A DNA stretch of 10,811 nucleotides, taken from NCBI GenBank assembly GCA_027070475.1, contig JALXDT010000319.1, forward strand, positions 1-10,811, read 5' to 3'. Shown here one piece after another: positions 1-6,996 of the stretch (positions within the stretch are counted from its first letter, which is position 1; every line of letters begins with the position of its first letter). Position numbers and translations under genes: made by a program. This stretch comes from Candidatus Aminicenantota bacterium. Its GTDB lineage: Bacteria > Acidobacteriota > Aminicenantia > JAMOAD01. The notes beneath the pieces were generated by a model. It saw nothing but the letters and a program-made list of their open reading frames with translations, had not been told where the DNA came from and made no database searches.

Positions 1-8
1 ATAAATAA

Positions 9-1418
9 CTAATTCCCCTTTTTTTCTTTTTCATAAAACTTTTTTAAATTTCCTACTAAAGCTGGTTTTAGAGGCCTTCTTGTTGTGGAGGGTTCAGGCG
101 TTTTTGTTTTAAGGCTTTTGATTATATTTTCGATTATAGGCCCGCAAATTCTCCCCTGACAATTTCCCATACCCGCCCTTGTAAAAGTCTTAACAAAATT
201 CATATTCGCCGGGCCAAGCTCAATAGCCTCTCTTATCTTTTTCATATTTATATTTTCACATCTGCAAATTATTGTTTCATCATTAATCAATGAGTAAAGC
301 TTCAAAGGTATTGAATAGACTGTATTAAAATATTTTGCATAATTAAGAGCTTTTTTCCTCTTTTTAACAAGAGATTTAAGCCTGCTTTTATCCCTATCTT
401 TTATCAAATTCAAAGAATTTAGCAAGGACAAGGCTGCCAACTCCCCCTCAATTAATGATTTTTCAGCTCCACCTATCCCGGTTAACTCTCCCGCCAAAAA
501 GATATTTGATTTGTTTGATTTAAGTTCTTCATCCACCTTAGCAATCCAACCTCCCAGCTCCTCTCTGTAAATTATTTCAACACCCGCTGCTCTCGCTGTT
601 TCAAGGTTGGGAACAAAACCGTAGCCTATTCCGAGAAGCTCGGTTTCCATTGTTTTAACACTTTTTTCAATAACATTCCCTTTTTTATCCAATTTTCCAA
701 CTTTAACTCTTTGTAATTCCTCTTCCCCCTCAGCCTCAATAACAATCCTTCCATATTTTATAGGAACATGCTGACTTAAAATTTCCTCCATATAGACAAA
801 AGCTTCTATTATTTTTGAAGGAAAATTTATCAAGCCTTTCGAAAAAGATAGCTGCTCGCCAAATCTTTTTAATTCATAAATTGCTTTAACCTTTCCCCCT
901 GCTTTTAATATCTCATAAGCCACAGCATAAAGAAAGGGTCCGCTACCTGCAAGAGTTATTTCATCAGCAGGCAAAACTCCATTGCTTTTCAAAAAAACCT
1001 GAATAGCTCCTAAAGAAAATACTCCGGGTAATGTCCAGCCGGGGAATGGTAAATATCTTTCCCTTGCCCCTGTGGCTACAATCAAATTTTTATAATTTAA
1101 TTGTTTTGTCTCGCCAAAGGAATCAAACAAAAGTTTATCATCTTCATAAATTCCGATTACAGTGGAATTGACAAATATATCAAGCTTTTTGTTTTTTAAC
1201 AATTCTATTAATTTTAACCCCTCCTTTTTTACCTTTGTTTTATATTTTAGTAATTTATCCGTAAAAGATTCGGGAAGGGTTCTCAGATACTGCCCTCCCA
1301 AAAACGGGTTTTCATCTATAAGGGCAACTTTCAAATCACTCTCTGATAGAGTCTCCGCAGCTTTTAAACCAGCTAAACCTCCTCCGATTATTACAACATC
1401 ATAAAAATTATTCTTCAT
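9..1418 (-). CDS. FAD-dependent oxidoreductase with C-terminal [2Fe-2S] domain (HcnB / opine oxidase A-like subunit)
   Basis: Predicted flavoprotein subunit (469 aa) of a multi-subunit amino-acid or imino-acid dehydrogenase. An N-terminal FAD fold carries GGGLAG at residues 12-17, a second dinucleotide fold has GSGPFL near 158-163, and the FAD-family motif FLAGELTGIGG lies near 307-317. The C-terminal BFD-like domain has four Cys that should hold a [2Fe-2S] cluster: CRC (385, 387) and CQGRIC (420, 425). This architecture and the basic, Pro-containing tail match HcnB, opine oxidase subunit A and D-hydroxyproline dehydrogenase subunits; the substrate cannot be read from sequence. I chose the ATG at 1418 because GGAGGT (1427-1432) sits 8 bases upstream. 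A TTG at 1448 would add ten residues but lacks such a site. The gene overlaps the upstream [2Fe-2S] gene by 11 bases, so the two are translationally coupled. The usual third subunit (HcnC-like) would lie off the left edge. Confidence 0.88.
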   Translation of the reverse strand: MKNNFYDVVIIGGGLAGLKAAETLSESDLKVALIDENPFLGGQYLRTLPESFTDKLLKYKTKVKKEGLKLIELLKNKKLDIFVNSTVIGIYEDDKLLFDSFGETKQLNYKNLIVATGARERYLPFPGWTLPGVFSLGAIQVFLKSNGVLPADEITLAGSGPFLYAVAYEILKAGGKVKAIYELKRFGEQLSFSKGLINFPSKIIEAFVYMEEILSQHVPIKYGRIVIEAEGEEELQRVKVGKLDKKGNVIEKSVKTMETELLGIGYGFVPNLETARAAGVEIIYREELGGWIAKVDEELKSNKSNIFLAGELTGIGGAEKSLIEGELAALSLLNSLNLIKDRDKSRLKSLVKKRKKALNYAKYFNTVYSIPLKLYSLINDETIICRCENINMKKIREAIELGPANMNFVKTFTRAGMGNCQGRICGPIIENIIKSLKTKTPEPSTTRRPLKPALVGNLKKFYEKEKKGN

Positions 1419-1686
1419 CAAATTCAACCTCCATTCCCTCTTCAACAAGAGTTATACATGAACGAATATTGGGAATACCATTTATTGTTACAAGGCATTC
1501 AAAGCAGACCCCCATTCCGCAGAAAGGAGAATTTTCCCTTCCTTTCAAAGCTTTACCTCCGAATCTTTTATAGCCGGCAGCCCAGAGAGCCGCAGCAACT
1601 GTTTCTCCTTTGTATGCAACAACCCTTTTCCCATTAACTAAAATATATATTTCCTCTTTTCTCTCAATCCCTTTTATCCTTCTCAC
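1408..1686 (-). CDS. Small [2Fe-2S] ferredoxin-like subunit (HcnA / opine oxidase small subunit family)
   Basis: Electron-transfer subunit of 92 aa, first gene of the dehydrogenase operon. It has a compact Fer2-type fold with cluster ligands C56, C61, C64 and C77 in the pattern Cx4Cx2Cx12C, within the segment FCGMGVCFECLV and the following NIRSC. This is the pattern of the HcnA family and of the N-terminal part of heterotetrameric sarcosine oxidase alpha subunits. Such proteins pass electrons between the flavin subunits and an acceptor. The start is GTG at 1684-1686, supported by AAGGAG (1692-1697 on this strand) five bases upstream; no in-frame ATG fits better. The stop overlaps the start of the FAD subunit gene. 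A well-formed promoter lies directly upstream. No truncation is seen; length is typical for the family. Confidence 0.88.
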   Translation of the reverse strand: MRRIKGIERKEEIYILVNGKRVVAYKGETVAAALWAAGYKRFGGKALKGRENSPFCGMGVCFECLVTINGIPNIRSCITLVEEGMEVEFDEE

Positions 1687-1713
1687 ACCTACTCCTTTTC
1701 CAAATAGAAATTA

Positions 1714-1742
1714 AGTATATCATTCTGTTTTTTTGTTATCAA
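1714..1742 (-). promoter_or_regulatory. Sigma70-type promoter of the dehydrogenase operon
   Basis: On the minus strand a -35 box TTGATA (1737-1742) and a -10 box TATACT (1714-1719) are separated by exactly 17 bases. Transcription should start near 1707, giving a leader of about 20 bases that contains the AAGGAG ribosome binding site of the GTG-start [2Fe-2S] gene. It is divergent from purH. Confidence 0.7.
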
Positions 1743-1794
1743 GAATTTTTCCAAATAGATAAAGCTATCTTTCCTTATGCAATATAATTCACTA

Positions 1795-1803
1795 TGATAT
1801 AAT
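1795..1803 (+). promoter_or_regulatory. Extended -10 promoter of purH
   Basis: TGATATAAT is a perfect extended -10 element (TGnTATAAT, with TATAAT at 1798-1803). No convincing -35 box stands 16-18 bases upstream, which is tolerated by extended -10 promoters. Start would fall near 1810, leaving only about 12 bases of leader, all of it the AAGGAGGA ribosome binding site (1809-1816) and its spacer. A second TATAAT at 1783-1788, also without a clear -35, is an alternative that would give a longer leader. Confidence 0.5.
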
Positions 1804-1821
1804 AGTTTAAGGAGGAAAATT

Positions 1822-3348
1822 ATGAAAAAATATGCTCTTATTTCAGTTTATAAGAAAGATAATATTGAAATGTTAGCAAGATTTCTTAATGAGAATGGTT
1901 ATGAGATTCTCTCCACCGGAGGAACCGCTAAATTTCTAAAAGAAAAGGGGATTGAAATAACTCAAGTTCAGGATATAACTGGGTTTCCTGAAATTTTTGA
2001 TGGAAGAGTCAAAACCCTTCACCCTAAAATTTTCGGAGGAATTTTGTTCAGAAAAAATAAGGATGAGAAAGAGGCCGAAAAACAGAATATTCCAAAGATA
2101 GAAGTTGTTGTTGTTAATTTTTATCCCTTTGAAGAGGTTATAGAAAAAAAGCTTAATCTTGATGAGATGCTTGAGAATATTGATATTGGTGGCCCTTCAA
2201 TGGTAAGAGCATCCGCAAAAAACTTCAAAAACATTGTGATTTTAACAGAACCTGAAGATTATGATAAATTTATGGAAGAATTTAAAAAAGGAAGAGGAAA
2301 TATATCCATAGAATTCAGAAGAGAGCTTGCTGCAAAAGCATTTTTAAAAACTTCATACTATGATTCACTTATATTCAATTATTTAAACAATCAGAATCCT
2401 GTTGAAAGAGAACTTTTCGTTTTAGGAGGCAGAAAATTAAATGAACTGAGGTACGGAGAAAATCCGCACCAGAAAGCCTCTCTTTTTTACACTCCTCCTG
2501 ACTCATATTTAAAAAGCATAGAACAGATACAGGGGAAAAAGCTATCTTACAATAATATCAGAGACTTTTATGAAACAATGTCTCTTGTGGAAGAGTTTAA
2601 AGATAAAACCTTTTGTTCCATAACAAAACATAATAATTCTTGTGGCGCTGCTATCGGTAATAGTCCTAAAGATGCATTTTTAAAAGCGCTTGAAGGGGAT
2701 CCTGTATCAGCTTTCGGAGGTATAATAGGATTCTCAGTCAAAGTTGATAAAGAAACCGCAGAGGAAATAGTAAAGAGATTTTTTGAGATAGTTATAGCTC
2801 CTGATTTCAGTGATGATGCTCTTGAAGTTTTTAAAATGAAGAAAAATCTCAGAGTTTTAAAACAGAAAAGATTTCCATCAAGAAAATTTAATCTAACAAT
2901 GTTAGACGGAGGATTTTTAGTTCAGGAAGAGGATTCCATTTTGTGGAAAGATGAAAATAAATATCAACAGGTGAGCGGAGATAAAATAAATGATGATATA
3001 AAAAGAGATCTTGAATTCTCCTTTATAATTGTTAAACATTTAAAATCCAATGCTATCTGCATTGTTAAGGATGAAAAACTGCTCACAATGGGAACAGGTT
3101 TTACCTCAAGGGTTGATGCTCTCAAGTTTGCTATAAGCAGGATTGAAGATAAGGAGTTATTGAAGGGAGCAACACTTGCCTCTTCAGCATTTTTTCCCTT
3201 CCCTGATTCAGTTGAAATTGCAGGAAAATACGGGATAAAAAACATTATTCAACCCGGAGGTTCCATAAGGGATAAAGAGGTAATTGAAAAAGCAAAAGAG
3301 CTCTCAATCAATATGTTTTTAACGGGTATAAGACATTTTAAGCACTGA
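1822..3348 (+). CDS. purH: Bifunctional AICAR transformylase / IMP cyclohydrolase PurH
   Basis: Catalyses the last two steps of de novo purine synthesis: formylation of AICAR by 10-formyl-THF, then ring closure to IMP. At 508 aa it is full length. The N-terminal IMP cyclohydrolase (MGS-like) domain shows STGGTAKFL (31-39), GRVKTLHP (61-68), VNFYPF (98-103) and DIGGP (121-125). The transformylase domain shows LRYGENPHQ (209-217), the catalytic Lys-His pair K269-H270, DPVSAFGG (293-300), LDGGFL (361-366), KSN (408-410), SRVDA (429-433), QPGGSIRD (477-484) and the C-terminal TGIRHFKH. Several usually conserved positions differ: HGG is FGG at 71-73, NPCG is NSCG at 272-275, GQxSR is GFTSR at 426-430, and SDAFFPF is SSAFFPF at 454-460. 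The start has an excellent ribosome binding site (AAGGAGGA). The TGA stop overlaps the ATG of the next gene by one base. Confidence 0.97.
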   Translation: MKKYALISVYKKDNIEMLARFLNENGYEILSTGGTAKFLKEKGIEITQVQDITGFPEIFDGRVKTLHPKIFGGILFRKNKDEKEAEKQNIPKIEVVVVNFYPFEEVIEKKLNLDEMLENIDIGGPSMVRASAKNFKNIVILTEPEDYDKFMEEFKKGRGNISIEFRRELAAKAFLKTSYYDSLIFNYLNNQNPVERELFVLGGRKLNELRYGENPHQKASLFYTPPDSYLKSIEQIQGKKLSYNNIRDFYETMSLVEEFKDKTFCSITKHNNSCGAAIGNSPKDAFLKALEGDPVSAFGGIIGFSVKVDKETAEEIVKRFFEIVIAPDFSDDALEVFKMKKNLRVLKQKRFPSRKFNLTMLDGGFLVQEEDSILWKDENKYQQVSGDKINDDIKRDLEFSFIIVKHLKSNAICIVKDEKLLTMGTGFTSRVDALKFAISRIEDKELLKGATLASSAFFPFPDSVEIAGKYGIKNIIQPGGSIRDKEVIEKAKELSINMFLTGIRHFKH

Positions 3349-4124
3349 TGAATTACAAGATAGCTTCAAAATCAAAAATTAATGAAATCCACGAAAAAAT
3401 CAAAAATCTAAAAAAAGAAAGGATTTTTCTCATAGAGGATGTTAAAACTCTTGAAATAGCCATAGATTATAAATTAAAGCCTATAGCACTACTTTTAACG
3501 GAAAATATTCTAAAAGAGCACAAAGAATTGTTAAATTCATCAGATATTATAGAGGACAAAATATTTATAGTTTCTGAGAAAATTATAAAAAAATTAAAAC
3601 AATTGAAAACAAATGCAGGTATAATAGCCCTATTTAAAAAGAAAAAGAGTAAAGCATTGCCTCAAAAGAATCGGTTTTTTGTTGCTCTTGACAGAGTGCA
3701 GGATCCCGGTAATGTGGGGACTATTTTAAGATCTGCAATAAGTTTTAATGTAGGGAAGGTTCTGCTTTCAAAGGGTTGTGCTTCTGTTTTTAATCCGAAA
3801 GTTGTCAGAGGTAGTATGGGAGCAGCCTTTATTCAGAACACAGAAGATAATCTTGATTTAAAAGAAACACTTGAAAAGCTGAAACAATCGGGATATAAGC
3901 TCTTTTTTACATCCTCAAATTTAGGGAAAAGAGTAGATAATATTGAAATATCGGGACCTGCTGTTTTTGTTTTCGGGAATGAGAGCAAGGGCATATCAAA
4001 TGAGGTTGAAAGTCTTGGAGGAACATGGATTAAAATCCCTACAAAAAACAGATTTGATTCTTTGAATGTGGCTGTTGCCGCCTCAATAATTATGTATGAA
4101 ATTTTCAAAAAGAAAGGAAGTTAA
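3348..4124 (+). CDS. TrmH/SpoU-family RNA 2'-O-ribose methyltransferase
   Basis: AdoMet-dependent methyltransferase of the SPOUT class, 258 aa, that should methylate a ribose 2'-OH in rRNA or tRNA. The N-terminal 100 residues look like the substrate-binding domain of SpoU proteins (L30e-like). The catalytic domain carries the three trefoil-knot motifs: motif 1 DRVQDPGNVGTILRSA (115-130, with N122 and R128), motif 2 FGNESKGIS (209-217) and motif 3 DSLNVAVAAS (237-246). Similarity is closest to RlmB/TsnR-type 23S rRNA enzymes, but the exact target base cannot be assigned. The ATG overlaps the purH stop (TGATG) and has no evident Shine-Dalgarno sequence, so translation probably depends on coupling to purH. 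The link to purine synthesis appears to be only co-transcription. It ends 43 bases before the convergent DUF89 gene. Confidence 0.92.
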   Translation: MNYKIASKSKINEIHEKIKNLKKERIFLIEDVKTLEIAIDYKLKPIALLLTENILKEHKELLNSSDIIEDKIFIVSEKIIKKLKQLKTNAGIIALFKKKKSKALPQKNRFFVALDRVQDPGNVGTILRSAISFNVGKVLLSKGCASVFNPKVVRGSMGAAFIQNTEDNLDLKETLEKLKQSGYKLFFTSSNLGKRVDNIEISGPAVFVFGNESKGISNEVESLGGTWIKIPTKNRFDSLNVAVAASIIMYEIFKKKGS

Positions 4125-4167
4125 TACCTCTTCTGTCTTTTTTAAGTATTCCCTTTTAATAATCTTT

Positions 4168-5073
4168 TTAAATAAATTCCTCTCTTAAAACAACAGCGAG
4201 ACTTAGTTTCCCTTTCTTACCAAACTTATTAGATACAAGATCGCACTTGGTTCTAAGAAGGTTTACTATATTTCCTCTTATTTCATGAAAATGCTTTGAA
4301 AATTCATAATAATTTGCCTGACCCTTTGCTATAATCAAATCAGCTTTTTCAATTGCAGTTGACATTTCCTCTGTCATTTCCTCAAAAGAAATCCCAAGGG
4401 TATCCGGTCCTGCCTTTACTGTTTCCACAGGAAGTTCTGTGATTCCCACAAATTTTAAATCCTCCAATATAATGTCACTTGTTATTGCTCCGCCTCTGTA
4501 AGCAACTTTAACTTTTTTCCCTTTTTCTAAAAAATACTCGATTAATAGCTTATCAAAGGCTATCTCTCCCACATTATCAAGAACATAGAGTATATTTTCC
4601 GCACTGTTTACAAGTGTGAAAATCTTTTCTGTCTCATCAATATCCAGAGGTTTTTTAAAAGTGGAATAAAGAATTTCATAGAAATCTTCAATCGTTAAAT
4701 TATATCCTGTTCCCACTGTTCTGAAATCAAGCTCATTTCCTACAATTGCCCATTTAATTAATTCCTTAAACTTTTGGTTATCTTTTTTCCCCCAGACTTC
4801 ATTTTTTACTTTATTGCTTAATTCTTTTCCCACCTGATTACATTTTTCTCTGATTTCTTCAAATAGATTATCCTTACCATAATATTTTTTTATTATCCGA
4901 TGGCATCGTGTAATATAAAAAGAAGGGGTTTTAGAGTAATCCAGTCCATTGCCTATAAAGTTTACAACCTGCTCAATTAAATTTCTTTTTACATCAAAGG
5001 ATTGCTCTATTAAATCCAGAGCTCCTATAATATCATCAATAAAACAGGGGATACACTTTAATTCTGTTTTCAT
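4168..5073 (-). CDS. DUF89 / ARMT1-like damage-control phosphatase family protein
   Basis: A 301-aa member of the DUF89 (ARMT1-like) fold, metal-dependent phosphatases thought to remove damaged or excess phosphometabolites. Visible hallmarks are an N-terminal CxxC (C7, C10) typical of the prokaryotic subfamily I, NELDF (113-117), the metal-site motif DNVGE (166-170), GPDTLG (222-227), KGQAN (250-254) and a C-terminal KCDLVSNKFG (276-285). All expected motifs are present, so it should be active. The physiological substrate is unknown. It lies 8 bases after the phosphatidyltransferase gene, and its ribosome binding site AGGGA (5079-5083) overlaps that gene's TAG stop, so the two are probably co-translated. 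This invites, but does not prove, a role in phospholipid or polar head-group metabolism. The product has no signal peptide and should be cytoplasmic. Confidence 0.85.
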   Translation of the reverse strand: MKTELKCIPCFIDDIIGALDLIEQSFDVKRNLIEQVVNFIGNGLDYSKTPSFYITRCHRIIKKYYGKDNLFEEIREKCNQVGKELSNKVKNEVWGKKDNQKFKELIKWAIVGNELDFRTVGTGYNLTIEDFYEILYSTFKKPLDIDETEKIFTLVNSAENILYVLDNVGEIAFDKLLIEYFLEKGKKVKVAYRGGAITSDIILEDLKFVGITELPVETVKAGPDTLGISFEEMTEEMSTAIEKADLIIAKGQANYYEFSKHFHEIRGNIVNLLRTKCDLVSNKFGKKGKLSLAVVLREEFI

Positions 5074-5081
5074 ATTTTTCC

Positions 5082-5654
5082 CTATTTTTTAATTTTTTTT
5101 ATGTGATGAAAATTTCCAACTATATAATCTATTGCAGAGTAAAAAGTAATAAGAGTAATAATAAGAAAGATATAATATATCACTTTATTCAAATCAAACG
5201 GATAAGTCAGATTAAAAAAATCTTCTATATTAATCATTAACAATATCAAAATAACACCTATAGCCTGCACTTCCGCTTTTATTTTCCCGCTTATTCTTGC
5301 AGCAACAACAGAACCTCTTAAAGAAGCAACCAACCTTAAAACACTTGTGATAGAATCTCTGTAAAAGATAATAAGAACCATCCACCCGGGCATCAAGCCT
5401 GCTGTTAGAAATGTAATAAAATAGGTAAATCTTGCAAGGCTATCAGCAAAAGGATCAAAAATTTTACCAAAGTCAGTGATTTGTTTATAGCGTCTGGCCA
5501 TCAATCCATCAAATAGGTCAGACAACTCTATTATTCCAGCAATTATCAAAGATATAAGTTTTCCCCATCTACCACAATATATAAAAGATATAAAGAAGAA
5601 AGGAGCAACAAACAATCTCAGAGTAGTCAGTTTGTTGGGCCAATTCATTTTCAT
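5082..5654 (-). CDS. pgsA: CDP-alcohol phosphatidyltransferase, PgsA type (CDP-diacylglycerol:glycerol-3-phosphate)
   Basis: An integral membrane enzyme of 190 aa that most likely makes phosphatidylglycerol phosphate from CDP-diacylglycerol and glycerol-3-phosphate. The complete CDP-alcohol transferase signature is present: D46, D49-G50, A53-R54, G63, D67 and D71 with family spacing (Dx2DGx2ARx8Gx3Dx3D). Hydrophobic segments lie around residues 12-27, 32-46, 74-97, 129-145 and 160-178. The N-terminal NKLTTLR resembles the PgsA start (NxPTxLTxxR). Other CDP-alcohol transferases (for example a phosphatidylinositol-phosphate synthase) are less likely given the length and this N-terminus. Two ATGs are possible (5654 or 5648); neither has a Shine-Dalgarno sequence, and a strong promoter lies so close that the mRNA may be leaderless. 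The DUF89 phosphatase gene follows at 8 bases. Confidence 0.9.
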   Translation of the reverse strand: MKMNWPNKLTTLRLFVAPFFFISFIYCGRWGKLISLIIAGIIELSDLFDGLMARRYKQITDFGKIFDPFADSLARFTYFITFLTAGLMPGWMVLIIFYRDSITSVLRLVASLRGSVVAARISGKIKAEVQAIGVILILLMINIEDFFNLTYPFDLNKVIYYIFLIITLITFYSAIDYIVGNFHHIKKIKK

Positions 5655-5663
5655 AGTTAGTTT

Positions 5664-5692
5664 ATTGTATATAAAGTGAAAGATATTGTCAA
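5664..5692 (-). promoter_or_regulatory. Strong sigma70-type promoter of pgsA, placed at the start codon
   Basis: On the minus strand a consensus -35 TTGACA (5687-5692) and -10 TACAAT (5664-5669) are separated by exactly 17 bases. Initiation about 7 bases past the -10 falls near 5657, only about 3 bases before the first ATG (5654) and 9 before the second (5648). The intervening bases hold no Shine-Dalgarno sequence, so a leaderless or near-leaderless transcript is predicted. Confidence 0.75.
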
Positions 5693-5730
5693 TTAATAAT
5701 TGAACCTTCCCCCCTTATTTGTAGTTAATT

Positions 5731-5775
5731 AAAAAAAGGAAAAAAGGGAGGAGTTATTTTCTCCTCCCTTTTTTT
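5731..5775 (-). terminator. Intrinsic terminator ending the ChaN-FadL-SGNH operon
   Basis: A perfect stem pairs 5741-5753 with 5761-5773 around the 7-base loop 5754-5760; its core is GGGAGGAG/CTCCTCCC (8 pairs) extended by A-T pairs. On the minus strand the stem ends in a run of T interrupted once by CC (5731-5745). It begins 8 bases after the SGNH hydrolase stop codon and separates this operon from the co-directional pgsA unit, which has its own promoter further on. The T-run on the plus strand would let it work in both directions. Confidence 0.88.
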
Positions 5776-5783
5776 AAGGCTTT

Positions 5784-6983
5784 CTATTTACCTCCATTAC
5801 CATAATCAAAGAGCTCTTTATAGGAATACAGAGGAATATCATAATCAAATGTTTCATTTATTTTTTTAATAAACTCATTTGCAATAATCGCATATCCCAA
5901 AGAGCTCGGGTGAACTCCATCATAAGAAAAAAGTCCGCCCTTAATATAATCAAGAGTAAACTTAACTCCTCCAATTTCAAATCCATTCTCATAAAGATCA
6001 TTAAATAATGAATTAACATCAACAAGAGCTGCATTATACTTTTTTGCCGCTTCAGAGATAATTGCATTATACTGATTAACAAGAGATTTAAGGGCTGTTA
6101 TCTCAGCCGGACTTAAAGTAACTTCATCAGGAAGAGGCTGCCCGTTTCCACCTAAAGAAACAGGAATACCATAACCTTGAGATATGTAATCCATCGCACT
6201 TAATGTTACATACCATCCGGAAGTTAAAAACCCTTCAGGGCCAATATAGGTAATGGGTTTGCCATCTGGGCCTATGATAGGCTCATTTGTCGCAGGATTT
6301 AAAATATATATTGGAATAGCGTTCACAAAAGGGATTTGAGTAACATCTGGAATATTCGCCATTACAATTTTAGCTCCTGAAGTTTTGAGTAAAGCCATTG
6401 TCTGCTCCAATAAAACAGCATAAGTATCAGGAGGAAACACAGTCACACCCATTAGAACCTTTCCTGTTAAAACTCCGTGAAGAACTTCATTATTACCAAG
6501 CCAGAATGTTATCAATTTGGGTTTCAATACAAGAGCCTGTTGAACAGCATTGCCTAATTTTCTTAATACAATATTATAAAAGGGATTGGTTGTAGAATCA
6601 TATTCAGGATAAAGACAAGTGTAAAGTGTTGCTCCGGGTATTCCAAGATTATCATAAGGTCTCGGTAAATCGAGATTAATCGGAGCACCATAGGTGGTAG
6701 CTCTGGTAAATGTTATCGGGCTTAAGCTTGTAAGCTGTAATAGAGGAGGAATTCCGGGAGAAGAAATCAATGGTTGTTGGAAATCAGAAATTCCAAGCTG
6801 TTTTGCAATTAAATTGGGGAAAGAATACTCCTGATAATCTGCCACTAATCCACCACTCTGATATCCTGCAGAGAGAGAATCCCCTATGGCTACGTATTTA
6901 GTAAGATCAGTTTTATAGTCTCCTGCAAAAAGAAAAGCAAGAGAAAAAACCAAAATAAAACTTAATATTATTTTTTTTCTCAT
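5784..6983 (-). CDS. Secreted SGNH/GDSL-family hydrolase
   Basis: A 399-aa exported serine esterase or lipase of the SGNH superfamily. A signal peptide occupies residues 1-20 (basic RKK, hydrophobic core, cleavage likely after FLFA). Block I is IGDSLSAGY (33-41) with nucleophile S36; block II is NLGIPGAT (112-119); block III is LGNNE (162-166), with Glu where GxND enzymes have Asp; block V is DGVHPS (355-360) with the catalytic pair D355 and H358. A region between about 225 and 290, rich in Pro and Gly, is an insertion relative to minimal GDSL enzymes. No lipobox is seen, so the product should be periplasmic or extracellular. The start ATG has GAGGT at a spacing of 5. It lies 13 bases after a FadL-type porin gene, suggesting that it releases or processes hydrophobic substrates for that channel. 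The true substrate is unknown. Confidence 0.9.
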   Translation of the reverse strand: MRKKIILSFILVFSLAFLFAGDYKTDLTKYVAIGDSLSAGYQSGGLVADYQEYSFPNLIAKQLGISDFQQPLISSPGIPPLLQLTSLSPITFTRATTYGAPINLDLPRPYDNLGIPGATLYTCLYPEYDSTTNPFYNIVLRKLGNAVQQALVLKPKLITFWLGNNEVLHGVLTGKVLMGVTVFPPDTYAVLLEQTMALLKTSGAKIVMANIPDVTQIPFVNAIPIYILNPATNEPIIGPDGKPITYIGPEGFLTSGWYVTLSAMDYISQGYGIPVSLGGNGQPLPDEVTLSPAEITALKSLVNQYNAIISEAAKKYNAALVDVNSLFNDLYENGFEIGGVKFTLDYIKGGLFSYDGVHPSSLGYAIIANEFIKKINETFDYDIPLYSYKELFDYGNGGK

Positions 6984-6996
6984 TTTTTACCTCTTT

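Noticed and set aside
1162..1404. Open frame on the plus strand opposite the FAD oxidoreductase
   Set aside because: It mirrors codons of the convincing gene on the other strand, shows no domain and has no ribosome binding site.
1419..1448. Upstream TTG start for the FAD oxidoreductase, adding ten residues
   Set aside because: The extension is not part of the FAD fold and lies inside the [2Fe-2S] gene; the ATG at 1418 has a strong GGAGGT at ideal spacing.
1740..1821. A purine riboswitch or PurR operator upstream of purH
   Set aside because: The leader predicted from the -10 box is only about 12 bases, and no riboswitch core or palindromic PurBox is visible in the gap.
4107..4143. A hairpin between the convergent RNA methyltransferase and DUF89 genes (AAAAAGA..GGAAG pairing with CTTCT..TCTTTTT) as a bidirectional terminator
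   Set aside because: The stem is AT-rich, broken by an internal loop, has a G-U pair and a 9-base loop, and the T-run is used up in the stem. It is too weak to call.
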